A stretch of 64,000 nt of DNA from Diphasiastrum complanatum (GCA_029204225.1 CM055103.1:8140866-8204865); one strand, 5' to 3'; shown: positions 48,555 through 60,641, numbered from the stretch's first letter. Numbers and translations are program-made. Notes: generated by a model not told the origin, from the sequence alone.

Positions 48555-50240
48555 TTATATGATAAAGTCAAGGGCCAAGGCCTTTATGCCATTGAGGGCC
48601 TGCCCCTGGGCCTTAGTATGTGTTCTTGTGGTAGTGAAGCTATGTCTATCGTATTCATTCGAAACGCGTAAACCTCGTAACACCTTACAAGAGACGTAAT
48701 AATCTATAGGTTTTTATGCTTGTATTTTGAGAGACAATTAAATGGCAGAATCGTTTATCTTAGATTGTTTTTTAAATATAGACGGAGTTGTAAGTGCCTT
48801 ACGAATCTGTAAGGTGCCATTTACTGTTTCAAGAAAGTTGAACCGGTGCGTAAGGTACCATTTACTATTTCTGGAGAATAAGGCAAGTGAGTGCCAAAAT
48901 GTAAGGCCTTCAAAATAGAAAGTTAAGAAAGAAAACATGTGATGGCTATTGTGTTAAGAATGCCCCTGGGGGCCTTCCCCTATACATGTTGTAGTGGTAG
49001 AATTTTTAAGAACAATTATGCTTGTTTTAAAAATAGACATCATTAAATGAACCTTACAAATGTGCAAAGTGTATTTACGTTAAACAAAAAGTAACAAAAA
49101 TATTATGCAAATTTGTAAGGCATATTACTATAAATAGTATACATTTGTTTATGAACCTTTACTAAAAATAGTAAATATTTTAGTCCATTCTCCAATAGGA
49201 AAGTCCCCACCCTCAAGCCTTCCCGTTGTGAGAGCACCCTCGAGCTAAACATAATGCAATGACTTCATCAAAGAGTGCCTTTATGGTGGTAATGCCTTGC
49301 CCGAGCAACTACTCCCATGTTTCTGAGTGCTTTGGTACAATCTTGCTTACCAAAATTGTGAAAATTATGTGAGTTACTCTTTCATGTAACCTTAAATGGT
49401 ATCTAATGTGCCCTAGACACAAAAATGTGATTAAAGGACGTAATCCACCGACCTATACCTACGGCCCTTACGCCAAGAGACAGGCACCCAAACCCACCAC
49501 TTCCCCTCTCTCCTTATTCTAAAATAGTGAAATCTAAAGTAAATGTTTGAAATGCTATAAATGAGAGTAGGTCACCCTATCTTAATATTTGAAAATCTTT
49601 TGCACATCAAAGCCCATAGGTTATATTTGAAAATTTTGTGAATTTCAAAGTTAACCAAAGGCAACATCAAAATAAAAGTAGGTCAATTTAAACTTTCTAC
49701 ATAGTACACTATAATAATGTCATAGCAATTTTAAAAAAATTGTAGTAAAGTACACCATAAGAAGGTCATAAATCACAATCAATGAATGTCCCTTCAATCA
49801 TAAATAACAATCAATGAATGTCCCTTCAAATTGAATAATCAAAAGTTTAGATATTGGTTTCATGCCTAAATACTCTATTCTAAAATTCTCGACAAAAATT
49901 TGCAAAGCAACTTCCGAAAGCAAACAAGATAAGGGCATCAACTTTAACAACTCCATATGCTTCTTGGTTTCCAAGGGAAGGCTCGAACTTGAGACCAAAG
50001 AAACTTTGGATGTCAAGCTAACAACTCCATATGACAAAATTGTCTTGGACAACCGTCAAGGTCACATAAATTTTTTTTGCTAGGCAACTTCAAGAACCAA
50101 ACAAAATAAGAACATCAAATTTCTTTAAGGACTTTATGAGACAAAATTATGTTGGGCAACTTTCAAGGTCAAAATTTAACACTAGAAGGAAACTAGCCTC
50201 CTATCACCATGCAAAAGCTCCATAGGTCCAATTAGAGCAC
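48555..50240. other. no gene seen; AT-rich intergenic DNA
   Basis: Short frames only. A 32-base unit with CAATCAATGAATGTCCCTTC occurs twice in tandem at 49767-49830. Several phrases recur loosely at 49900-50170 (for example AACAACTCCATATG and GGCAACTT), suggesting older local duplication. Confidence 0.5.
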
Positions 50241-50466
50241 CTAGGGGTTCTATCCTCAGAACCGACAAGAAGTTCATAAAGCAACCCTTTAACTTTCACA
50301 TGGAAAATTGTTCCATCTCTAAGTACTTATTTGATAGTTGAAGTCAGACTAAGCTAGGTGTTCTATCCTTAGAACCGACAAGAAGTTCATAAAGCAACCC
50401 TTTAACTTTCACATGGAAAATTGTTCCATCTCTAAGTACTTATTTGATAGTTGAAGTCAGACTAAG
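50241..50466. repeat. 113-bp tandem duplication
   Basis: Two adjacent units, 50241-50353 and 50354-50466, differ at only about two positions. Each begins CTAGG(G/T)GTTCTATCC and ends GAAGTCAGACTAAG. Near-identity points to a recent event. Confidence 0.95.
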
Positions 50467-50584
50467 GGTAATGATGTTTTCAGAGAAGCCACTTACTTGG
50501 AGGTCAATTTCACCACCATGAAGTAAAAAGCAAGGAGGAAATACTAAAAAGCTGGGAAAAAACAAAAAGCTACATGCAACCAAA

Positions 50585-50833
50585 AGTTAAAATTCCAATA
50601 GAATCTAGTTTAGTATGTAGATCACATCAATCAATCACCATAGCCACTCCTCACAAGCTTTCAAAGATGGCACAACAAAAGTTAATAGATTACAAGGAAA
50701 CGCTATACATATAGGAAAACTCCCAAACTGCATGGGCTCAATAGGTGTCACTAAAATGACCTATCACCTGCCAAACTAGAATAAGGCCCAATGTGGTTTA
50801 AATAATTGACAATCCTGAGACATGCCCTCGAGT
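50585..50833 (-). mobile_element. LTR fragment (family C)
   Basis: It matches 63209-63435 in the same orientation, sharing CACATCAATCAATCACCATAGCC, GTTAATAGATTACAAGGAAA, ATAGGTGTCACTAAA and CACCTGCCAAACTAGA. A degenerate primer-site region borders its low end. It is cut at 50834 by the end of the family D LTR. Confidence 0.75.
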
Positions 50834-50834
50834 A

Positions 50835-52085
50835 TGATGGGGCAAGGGAGATAGAAGAACGCGAACGGAGAAGAGAACAAGAATACTGCAAAACAGCTCT
50901 CCCGTTACAATCAGCTGCTAAATGCAAAAACAATCTAATAGACAGCTTATGCTAAATGTAATCACAACTTTAAGTGTTCTAATTGCCCAACAGGATCTTA
51001 AAAATAAATTAATTTATACTCTTAAAAACCAAGAGTACAGTCCACCGAAGAGATTAGAAATGGTTTGTGTGTGGTATTACTGAAAATCAAATTCGATGTA
51101 AAGTATGGTTCTGAAATAAATAGAAGAGCAATATGATGTCGCGAGTCCCTCAGGCGTCAAAGACAGCCATCGTCTAATCAGAAACTGAGGAGTCGTAGAC
51201 GTCCGTGTTCTGATCAGAGTGAGTAAACAAGCGCGATCAAACAGTGATAAAGTGCATTTAATCACAACAAGCATTCATTCTACGTTATACACAATAGAAA
51301 GCAAGTTGTTGCTATATTACACTAAAGCACGAATAGCAATTACAACCAAAAATTGACGGTGTAATTGGGAGGCTCAAAAATACGTCTTATGGACGAAGTG
51401 TCTCATATAATCTGTGCTGGGATGATCTATTTATAGATTACATCCATGTATTAACTACAATAAATGATTGTCATCTAATTAGGTAAGTCGTTGTACTTGG
51501 AAGTATGTGGCTTCTATGACAATTGTACATAGTGTATATTGTCAGCCCATAGAGAATGTTGATGTGGACAAGGGCGTTGCAAATTCTCTCTTTATAAGAG
51601 AAATGGCTTTCTCTCACTTTGCAACTTTGGGAAGTGGTTGGAAACGTTCCTCGTTCAAAGTAGATGACCTTCGACATTTTTCTCTCTCTTCAGGATTTTG
51701 CAAAAAAGGCAAAGGTGCCCTTAAAAAGGCGAAGGTGTCTTTAAAAGAGTTTAACTCATGAAAATAGATGACCTTCGGGAATTTTCTCTCTCTTCACGAA
51801 CTTCTCGCGAACAAAGTGGAATGTGTTAAAAAATGTTTGAACTTTTGAACTGTTGCAAAATTGTCACAAACATTTCACGAAAAAGTCGAGGGTGTTAAAA
51901 ATAGTTGAACTTTTGGACTGTCGCAAAACTTTCGCGGACATTTTGTGAAGTTGTCTTGAACATAGTTCATTTCTGCATACTGTCTTGAAAGTAATGTATT
52001 TCTGTAGACTTGTTCTAAATGCAAGTTTGCGGAAGCCCTTGAAGATGGCCAAGTCTTCAATGACTTCAAGTTATTAACCTTAACA
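50835..52085 (-). mobile_element. 3' LTR of - strand Copia (family D)
   Basis: On the - strand it starts TGTTAAGGTTAATAAC at 52085, just after the RNase H end, and ends GCCCCATCA at 50835, about 1250 bases. Its terminal 500 bases match window positions 1-594 in inverse orientation. CTATAAATAG on the - strand (51427-51436) is a good TATA box for an LTR promoter. Two 58-base units (51823-51882 and 51892-51949) form a U3 repeat. Confidence 0.7.
51427..51436 (-). promoter_or_regulatory. TATA box of LTR promoter
   Basis: CTATAAATAG on the - strand, about 650 bases into the LTR and followed by a transcribed-looking leader. Confidence 0.6.
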
Positions 52086-52089
52086 TCCG

Positions 52090-55000
52090 AACTTCAAAAT
52101 TATGACAGGATTGATTACCCTTTGCTGGAGATCAGCCGGAAGCCCGTGTAGACATTCTTCAAATAAATTGGTTGTCTAAGTTTGTGACTCCAAGGAGACA
52201 ACTGTGGGCTTAAATTCCAACAGTCGGATCACTTGCCCTGAGAAAACTTTCTTCCGAATGAAATGATACTGGATTTCTATGTGCTTGGATTTGCCATGAA
52301 ATATGGGATTCAATGACAGTGAAATACAACTCAAGTTGTCACACAGAATGGTGGTAGCATTGAACTGAGTGTGATGCAAGTCGTGAAGAAGCTTGACATG
52401 TTCTGATGTACTTTGCCTGTGTCGAAGAAATTGCAACTAATTTCTGCTTCCTTGAGTTCCACAAAATTGATCCCCCTGCCAGATAGAAACAAAACCCAAA
52501 AGTAGATTTTCTGGTAGAGACTGTTCCTCCCCAATTTGAGTCGGAATAGCCTCGTCGGACAAGTGGGTTGATAACATTTCCATCATAACATAAAATGTGA
52601 TCTAAACTTTCCTAAATATATCTCATCACTCTCTTTAATGCTTTCCAATGAGAGATCCTAGGATTAGACATGAATTGACTTAACGTGCTAATAGTGTATG
52701 CTAAATCTAGTCTAATACACAGCATTGCATACATCAAAGATCCTATTAGTGAATGATAAGGGTACTTCGCTATGTCGAGTAGTTCACTATCAGAATCAGC
52801 ACTAGTAGGTTTAGTCAATACAATACTTGGATCCATTGGGATATCAATTGGTTTGCAATCAGACATATGAAACTTTTCCAAAATGCTTTACGTGAATTCC
52901 TAGCAAAGAATGGACAACTCCTAAATCAGTCATGTCAAATTCCTTTGACAGATCACTCTTACTAGTGTGTAGAAGAGAAGTTCATTAGACAAAATGAATG
53001 CATCATCTATGTAAAGAGCTATGCGAATTGAATTGGTGCCTATATGCTTTGAATAAACATTACAGTCAGCTGAATTGTTTGCAAATCCCAATTAAATGAG
53101 ATAAGAGTTGATTCTATCGAACCATGCTCTTGCGACCTGTTTCAGACCGTAGATTGCTTTGTGCAGCTTGCACACTTTGTCCTCGTGGCCTTTGACTTTG
53201 AATCCTTCTGGTTGGAAGGTGTACAGCTCCTCTTTGACATTGTCATTGAGAAATGTTGTGTTGACATCCATTTGGTGCATTTCGAAGTCTTCCGCGGCTG
53301 ATAACGCAATCAGAGTCTTGATTGACTGCATCTTGACGACATGACTGAAAATTTCTTGATAATCCACTCCTTGGACATGAGTGAATCCTTTAGCCACCAA
53401 CTGTGCTTTTCATTTGGCAATGGAACCATCAGATTTGATCTTCTTCTTGAAGATCCACTTGTTGTCGATAATTCTCTTGTGAGTGGGAAAGTTGACCAGT
53501 GTCTATGTCTGATTCGTCAAAAGTGAGTTGTACTCACTTTCCATAGCTTCTTGCCACTTCACAGCATCCTTGGAGTTAATTGCTTCGGCTAGGCTCTCTG
53601 GTTCTTCTGATGAAGTCCATAATGATTGAGGTGCATACCTCTTAGGAACTGTCCGAGTCCGTGAGGATCTGTGAACGTTTGGTTGACCAGAATGCGATGA
53701 TATTTTTTCTTGAATTTCTTCAGATTTGTTCAAGCTAGCTTGGTCTGATCTGATAACATGTACTATTAGCTGCTCGGCTTTTGTAGCTGTAGTTGTAGGT
53801 TCTGTAGAAGGAACATCAACGTTGGAAGAATCCATGCTACGTAAAATAGGATGAAATGACATAGCATCGTTTATCGATGGTGTTTGAAATCATAGTATGT
53901 ATGTTCTTGAAATATTACATCCCTAGAGACAAATACTACATTGGTGGATGGATCATAAACTTTATAAGCTCTATGTTCATCAGGATAGCCAATGAAAATA
54001 CATTTATTTGTCCTATGATTCAGGTCCTTCCTAAGTTGTTTAGGAATGTGAACAAAACATATACAACCAAAGATTTTTGAATGGTTGACACTAGGCTTGT
54101 GCCCATGCCAAACTTCATGAGGAGTCTTGTTGTTGATGGCTTTGGTGCTGGATCTATTATGCATGTAACAGGTTGTGGCAGTAGCTTCTGCCCAGAACTT
54201 CGCAAGTAGGTGTGCTTGATGTAGCATGGATCTGGCTGAGTTGAGACGAGTTCGATTCTTCCTTTCTGCAATCTCGTTCTGTTGAGGTGAGTAGAAAGTT
54301 GTGAAGTGTCTTCTTATACCATGTTCATCCATATAGTCGGACATCTCGTTAGAGATGTATTTGCCGCCACCATCAGTTCAGAGTGCCTTCACTTTTGTAG
54401 ACGTTTGTGTCTCAGCCATGGACTTGAATCTCTTGAAGCATTCAAAGGCTTCAGATTTGTGCTTAATGAACATGACTGTAGACCATCTAGAATAATCATT
54501 TATGAAAATGATAAAATAGATTGCATCTCCTAATGATGGAGTTGGCATTGGAACACAGAGATCGCTATGTACAAGATCCAATACATGCTTTGTTTTAATG
54601 GAATGTGATTTTGGAAACTTGCTTCTAGAGTGCTTCCCATAGATGCATGATTCACAAAAGAAAGATTTCCTATCTAATGATGAAGAGAAATTTAGTCCAT
54701 CACTTAAATTATTACAACGCATATAAGAAAGTGATCTTGTATTCATATGTCCAAGTCGACTACGCCACAGAATAGCACTGTCGTTTATATTTTCATTAGA
54801 GATACTAGCTAATGCAATTGAATTAGAGAGTACGTAAAGATTTTCGACTCTAGTGCATGTAGTCAGAGTAGTATCTTCTTCGAGTATTGTACACTGCTCA
54901 GATGAGAAAGTAACAGTGTAGCCCTCATCAGTTATCTTAGAGACTGATAACAGGTTCTTTGATAACTGAGGAACATGAAGGACGTTAGGAACACAAACAA

Positions 55001-55416
55001 ATAGATCGTTGTTGAAGGTGGTCTTCACTGTTCCTTTGCCTTCCACGCATATGGTGCTTGAATTTCCGAGGTAAATGAATTGATCTTTGTTGTAAGCTGC
55101 ATACTCGGTAAACCATTCCTTGCGAGAGGTCATGTGTTGGGTAGCACCGCTGTCCAGGTACCAGCTATCACAGTCTTCACTATTGCTGTTGTAAGCCATT
55201 AACAAATGTGTGTCCTACTCCTTGAATTCCGTCGCATTGGAGGAGTTTGGTTGCTGCTGTTGTTGATGCTTCTTTGCCTCGTTGTAGATCCGGATATGAC
55301 ACTCCTTGATGTCGTGATTAGCTCTCTTGCAATATCTACGGAAGAGCTTCTTGCGCGATCCACCATGCTCACCTTGAGTGTGAGGCTTATGTTGTTGTTG
55401 TTGCACCTGATTCTTG
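52090..55416 (-). pseudogene. Copia gag-pol pseudogene (family D element)
   Basis: Read high to low. A gag end with a decayed knuckle (RYCKRANHDIKECH, first Cys lost) is followed by a TAG. The protease and pre-integrase (55205-54378) has WYLDSGATQHMTS, LWRSRLGHMNTRSLSYM, HSDLCVPM and FINDYSRW. A TGA replaces the Arg of the expected LRTDGG motif. The integrase end (54344-53871) has YSPQQNEIAERKNRT and FGCICFVHIPKQLRKD. A linker follows, then RT at 53400-53092 (MHQMDVNTTFLN, IYGLKQVARAWFDR) with LYIDDAF near 53000. Next is IGSLMYAMLCIRLDLAYTIS at 52881-52612, and an RNase H tail at 52436-52176. Many stops and shifts. The gag N-terminus is cut at 55416 by insertion of the + strand Copia. Confidence 0.9.
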
Positions 55417-56098
55417 TGTTAAAAATTCACAATTCTAGCTTGACTAGTTTTGGTCATATGACTTGTAAATAGTTAGATGGTCATGATGTGACTTGCCACA
55501 CGTGCCAAATAGCATAGGATTCCATTCATAAGGATGTTCTCAAGTAGACCTAAGTGTTAGAACCTTTGGAATGAGTCCAAATTATGCTTAGATACAAGGG
55601 AGAAAAAATAGGAGCTATTTTTGGTAATTTTTGCATTGTTGAGGGATCTCCAAAATTCCAACCCTAACTTGGTAGGGATGAAAGATCCACCAAAATTAGC
55701 ATTAGGGATAGGTTTAGGGCTACTCATACCTGCCCAAAACCGTGATGGATCATGTATATATAGGTGATGATATCTCACCAAAATTAATCAAGCAATTTCA
55801 TGTTTTTTCTCTCATGATGGTGCCATTGCTCTCTATGTTCATAATTGTTTGAGTACTTGTGATTACTAATGATTATAGGATTGAATGTAGGTCTGGTGTA
55901 CAGTACTCAGACTGTGGGAGGCCGTACTTTCACACGTGTGAAGCCTTCTTCAAGGATTTGGGCCATTTAGTGAGGTTCAAGCATAGATTTTTGATGGATT
56001 TTGATGGTTCAACTTGTGCTAATCTTATGAAATCATAATCTATTGTTTTCCTCATCATTTCAAGTGTTTTAGGATCCTTATTTGCTGTAATTTTTACA
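55417..56098 (+). mobile_element. 5' LTR of + strand Copia (family F)
   Basis: It starts TGTTAAAAATTCAC at 55417, directly interrupting the gag of the - strand Copia, and ends TTTTTACA just before the primer site: 682 bases. TATATATAG at 55755-55763 is the likely TATA box. No second copy occurs in the window, so the 3' LTR is lost. Confidence 0.85.
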
Positions 56099-56110
56099 TG
56101 GTATCAGAGC
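56099..56110 (+). promoter_or_regulatory. primer-binding site
   Basis: TGGTATCAGAGC, an exact match to the usual plant initiator Met-tRNA complement, directly after the LTR. Confidence 0.95.
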
Positions 56111-56903
56111 CTAAAGGCTGAAATGAGCTAAATCCTTGGTTTTCATTCAATTTGATCACAATTTTTGATCTAAATCTTGTGTAGATTGGATCTTAGCATC
56201 TAGTATTGATTCTAGAACTCAAAGTGAGTTAAATACATTGGAGATTGGTGTTGTGTGACTTCATTTGCAGGTGTTTAGGTGTCTAAAACCAGAGGCAAAG
56301 TTGAATTCAATTCACATTACCAAGATAGCAAGTTTTGCTTGCTCCAAGCATTGATTTCTAAGCGAGTTTTGGAGGTGATTTCATAGAGGAGGCTTTCTAG
56401 CATTCAAGGAGAGGGAAGATCAGAGTTTTGGGGACTCTTCAAGGATATTCTAAGGTGTAGTAGACACCTCCTAAAGTGATTTAGGTTCAGTCCAACCATT
56501 GCTTGACTTATGCACCAAATTAGATCAATTTTTCATCAACTTTGATCATTTTATGCTTGTGATTGGATAGTAGATTGTGTTGCATCCTCATTAAGTTCCA
56601 TTTAGATCTTTTACAAGTGATTTTGGAAGTATATTAGGTTGCTAAAATTCACTCTTGATCAGATCATTTGGAAGCTTCAATGTTCTTTATAGAAAGAGGG
56701 GCAATTCTACTAGTATTGTCAATCAAGCAAGTGCATTGTTTCTAGTATTCTATGATTTGATTTTGTTAGAGATCATTCTTAGATCTTTATAGGAAGTCTA
56801 TTACTGATCTTTTCAGGTCCCTAAGAAGTGGGATAAGGTAGACTTTCAATCAAATCAATAGAAGTAACCTTCATTTGTGTCAAGTCCTTGATTAGGAGAC
56901 TAG
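56111..56903 (+). other. untranslated leader of + strand Copia
   Basis: About 790 bases between primer site and gag start, AT-rich, with no long frame. Confidence 0.7.
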
Positions 56904-59900
56904 ATGACATCTATAAATGCATATCTTTTGGATACTAATGAAAGGCTCAACAAAACTAACTATTCCATATGGAAAGTTAGAATGGAATCTATCATGATCA
57001 TGCAAGATCTGATGGAAATTGTAAATGGTAAGGAGGGTGAACCTATTCATCCTCAAGAAAAAGCCAAATACATCAAGAGGTGCAATGTTGCACTACATTG
57101 CATAAAAATGAATGTTGCAAATGAACTCTTAAGAGAGGTAGGAGATTGCACTTCAGCTCAAGATGCTTGGGAGACTTTGCAAAAGGTCTATGACTCCAAG
57201 AACAAAACTAGAATGTTAGCTTTGAAGAATCAAATCTATAGAAGCTATCAAAAGAAAGGAGAGAGTGCACATACTTTTGTCCTAAGAGTAAAGGAATTGA
57301 ACAAAGAGCTAGCCTTTATAGGTGACCCTATCAAGGATGAAGAGCTTGTTCAACTCATATTGAATGGACTAAGCTTTGAATTTGACAATTTGGTTCAGGG
57401 ATATGCAATTATGGGTAAGCTACCCAGACTTGAAGAACTCCAAGGCACACTCATGGCCGAGGAATCAAGAAGGAGCCAAATGCAAGAGAGGATGGATAGG
57501 CTTTCCATCCAAGGTGGAGATGACCAAGCTCTCTTCACCAAAGGCAAAGGCAAGTCCAAAGGCAAAGGATCAACATTCAAGAAGTCTACAAAGCTTGAGG
57601 ATCAAGAAGGACCCCCAAAGGCATCTCCATCAACCACCAAAGTCAAGAAGGACAAATCAAAGGTGAAGTGCTACTATTGTAGCAAGATGGGGCATTATGC
57701 CTCAGAATGCTTCAAGAGGAAGCAAGATCAAAGCCAAGCCAACATGAGCAAAGAGGAGGAGAAGGAGAGTTCACATGAGGACTCTCTCATGATGTCCATA
57801 TTTTCTTCAACAAGCTTCAAAGGAGAAGATCCTTGGTGGATTGACTCGGGTGCTAGTTCACACATGACTAGTAAAAGGGAGTTTTTCTCTTCTCTCTTAT
57901 CTTATGATGGACCTATAAAGTCTATCTATACAGCAAATGATGAATCTTGTAAGATTGAAGGAGTTGGTAGCATTCCCCTTTGCTTAGGATCTTCCAAAAA
58001 GATCAACATAGAAGGTGTTTTGTACATTCCTACAATAACAAAGAATCTACTAATTGTTGGCCAAATGGTAGACAATGGTTTCAATGTTGACTTTGCTTCA
58101 AATGAATGTTTCATCAAGAAGAAGGGTAAGATAGTGGCTAAGGGCACTAGACTTGGCAAACTTTATAAGCTGGATGCATTTGTGGATACTAATGTTGTCA
58201 TGTTGGCCGAGAAGAGCAAGATATCTACCTTTACTTTATGGCACAAAAGACTTGGACATGTCAACTCGGGTTCCATGGAGGCTATGATCAAGAAGGAGTA
58301 TGCTTTAGGCCTACCAAGGTCTATTGGGAAGGAAGACAAGGTTTGTGAAGCTTGTGCCTTATCCAAGGCACATAAGAAGGTGTTTCCTAACTCCATCACA
58401 AAGTTATCTCATCCTCTTGAACTCATACACTCGAATGTGCACATTGCTAGCACCAAATCTAATGGAGGTCCATCCATGTTTTTAACCTTCATTGATGACT
58501 ACTCAATATATTGTTGGGTGTTCTTACTTTCCTTCAAGTCTCAAGTATTTGATACTTTTGTAAAGTTCAAGTTGTTTGTGGAAAAGCATCATTATCATAG
58601 CATCAAGATTCTTAGAAGTGACAATGGTGGAGAATTCATTACCAATGAGTTCAAGGCCTTTTGTGAGGAGGAAGGGATCAAGAAAGAGACTTCTTGTCCT
58701 TACACTCCTCAAAAAAATGGAGTTGCTGAAAGAAGGAATAGAACATTATGTGAATGTTCTAAGGCTTTAAGATTAGATGCTTGTTTGCCCAAATCCTTTT
58801 GGGGTGAGTCTCTTGTATGTGCAAACTACTTGATGAATAGGGTGTCTTGCAAAGCAATTGAAGACAAAACTCCTTATGAGATGTTGTATGGAAAGAAACC
58901 CAATCTTAATCACTTGAAAGTTTTTGGGTGTATATGTTATGTGCATGTGCCATTGGAAACAAGAACCAAGGAGGATCCATCTTCCACAAGAGGGATCATG
59001 CTTGGATATGCAAGCTCAAGCAATTGCTACAAAGTCTATCTCCCATCCTTGAACAAATTTGTTGTTTCAAGGGATGTCATCTTTGATGAACATCATATGC
59101 ATATGCTTGAAGAAGGCTCAAGTGCTCCAACAATCAAGAAGAAGATGGCCGAGGAGCAAGATCTTGGTTTTGAGGAGGAGCTCATGGAGGAGCAAGCACC
59201 AAACCCACCTATCACACCAAGGAGATCTTCAAGGGCAAAAGTGGAGCCATCAAGGCTCACATACCAAGGCAAAGGACAGCAAGTTGAGGGTATCTCATCC
59301 ACTTCTTATGCTTTATCTAGTTTTGAAGAACCGTCTAATGTTGAAGATCCATTGAACTCCAAAGAATGGTATAAAGCTATGTTGGATGAGTATGATGCCT
59401 TGCTTGAGAATGAAACTTGGTTGCTTGTTGAGAGACCTCAAAGGAATGTAATAGGATGCAAGTGGGTCTTCAAGCTTAAGTTGAATGCAAATGGGAGTGT
59501 TAACAAACATAAAGCAAGATTAGTTGCAAAAGTTTATGCTCAAGAGAGAGGGATAGACTATGAGGAAACTTTTGCACCCGTGGCCAAGATGGTCACAATA
59601 AGACTAATCATTGCACTTGCATCACATTTTGGATGGATTCTATGTCAAATGGATGTCTCTAATGCTTTCTTGAATGGTTTTTTGGAAGAGGATATCTATA
59701 TGGAGCAGCCACAAGGGTTCATCAAGCATGGAATGGAGAACAAAGTATGCCATCTCCAAAGAAGCATCTATGGCTTGAAGCAAGCCTTGAGATCTTGGAA
59801 TTCAAGACTACATTGCTATCTTATTTCACTTTCTTTTGTTCAAAGTGAATATGATCCCACTCTTTACATTAAGTTTGATGATGTTGGTATTGTACTTTTA

Positions 59901-60617
59901 CTCATTTATGTAGATGACATCATCATTAGTGAAAATAGTGTTGATGGTATTGAAAAAATCAAGATAGATCTATCCTTAGAGTTCAAGATGGTAGATCTAG
60001 GGTGTCTTCACTTCATCTTAGGCATAGAAGTACTTAGAGGGTCTGATTTTATCTTTATAAGTCAAGTAAACTATGCTCAAAGTCTTTTGAAGAAGTTTAA
60101 GATGGAAGTATGCAAAAGTATTGACACACCAATGGAGCAAGATGTAAAAGTGCCAAATGAAGATGATGAAAGATCCTTCATGGACATCACTTTGTTTAGG
60201 CAACTTATAGGTTCCATAATGTGGATCACTATAACTAGACCATATCTTAGCTTTAGTGTATGTAGGTTGAGCCAATTCATGCAAAAGCCATTGAATATCC
60301 ATTGGAAAAAGGCTAAGAGGATTCTAAGATACATCTCAGGTACATTGGATTTTGGGATTCTATATAGAGGAGATGTGATTAACCTTCATGCATTTAGTGA
60401 TTCAGATTTTGCAGGGGACAAGAGGGATAGGAAATCAACAAGTGCCTATTCAACTTTCATAGGAGAAGGTGTGGTTTCATGGCTTTCAAAAAAGCAAGAA
60501 ACTATATCTCTGTCTTCAACCGAGGCCGAGTTCAAAGCTTTGACAACCACTACAAAGGAGGTACTTTGGATCAAGAGATTATTGGTGGAACTAAAGATCA
60601 TGGATTCAGAATCTTAA
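56904..60617 (+). CDS. Copia gag-pol polyprotein, 3'-truncated (1237 aa)
   Basis: A single open frame. Gag (1-240) has NYSIWKVRMESIMI and TFVLRVKELNKELAF. The CCHC knuckle is CYYCSKMGHYASEC from residue 256. The protease is WWIDSGASSHMT with Asp314, and the pre-integrase motif is LWHKRLGHVNSGSM. In the integrase core, LRSDNGGEF and NGVAERRNR are intact, but the first catalytic Asp is replaced by Asn (LELIHSNVHIAS). RT has CKWVFKLKLN, KARLVAKVYAQ (Gly to Val), QMDVSNAFLN and YVDD at 1002-1005. RNase H starts (AFSDSDFAGDKRDRKST, ISLSSTEAEFKAL) but stops at LKIMDSES, before the last third of the domain. The element therefore lacks its RNase H end, polypurine tract and 3' LTR. It is the youngest-looking element here, but unlikely to move by itself. 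Confidence 0.93.
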   Translation: MTSINAYLLDTNERLNKTNYSIWKVRMESIMIMQDLMEIVNGKEGEPIHPQEKAKYIKRCNVALHCIKMNVANELLREVGDCTSAQDAWETLQKVYDSKNKTRMLALKNQIYRSYQKKGESAHTFVLRVKELNKELAFIGDPIKDEELVQLILNGLSFEFDNLVQGYAIMGKLPRLEELQGTLMAEESRRSQMQERMDRLSIQGGDDQALFTKGKGKSKGKGSTFKKSTKLEDQEGPPKASPSTTKVKKDKSKVKCYYCSKMGHYASECFKRKQDQSQANMSKEEEKESSHEDSLMMSIFSSTSFKGEDPWWIDSGASSHMTSKREFFSSLLSYDGPIKSIYTANDESCKIEGVGSIPLCLGSSKKINIEGVLYIPTITKNLLIVGQMVDNGFNVDFASNECFIKKKGKIVAKGTRLGKLYKLDAFVDTNVVMLAEKSKISTFTLWHKRLGHVNSGSMEAMIKKEYALGLPRSIGKEDKVCEACALSKAHKKVFPNSITKLSHPLELIHSNVHIASTKSNGGPSMFLTFIDDYSIYCWVFLLSFKSQVFDTFVKFKLFVEKHHYHSIKILRSDNGGEFITNEFKAFCEEEGIKKETSCPYTPQKNGVAERRNRTLCECSKALRLDACLPKSFWGESLVCANYLMNRVSCKAIEDKTPYEMLYGKKPNLNHLKVFGCICYVHVPLETRTKEDPSSTRGIMLGYASSSNCYKVYLPSLNKFVVSRDVIFDEHHMHMLEEGSSAPTIKKKMAEEQDLGFEEELMEEQAPNPPITPRRSSRAKVEPSRLTYQGKGQQVEGISSTSYALSSFEEPSNVEDPLNSKEWYKAMLDEYDALLENETWLLVERPQRNVIGCKWVFKLKLNANGSVNKHKARLVAKVYAQERGIDYEETFAPVAKMVTIRLIIALASHFGWILCQMDVSNAFLNGFLEEDIYMEQPQGFIKHGMENKVCHLQRSIYGLKQALRSWNSRLHCYLISLSFVQSEYDPTLYIKFDDVGIVLLLIYVDDIIISENSVDGIEKIKIDLSLEFKMVDLGCLHFILGIEVLRGSDFIFISQVNYAQSLLKKFKMEVCKSIDTPMEQDVKVPNEDDERSFMDITLFRQLIGSIMWITITRPYLSFSVCRLSQFMQKPLNIHWKKAKRILRYISGTLDFGILYRGDVINLHAFSDSDFAGDKRDRKSTSAYSTFIGEGVVSWLSKKQETISLSSTEAEFKALTTTTKEVLWIKRLLVELKIMDSES

Positions 60618-60641
60618 GTAACTAGATCCTTAGAGTTAGTG

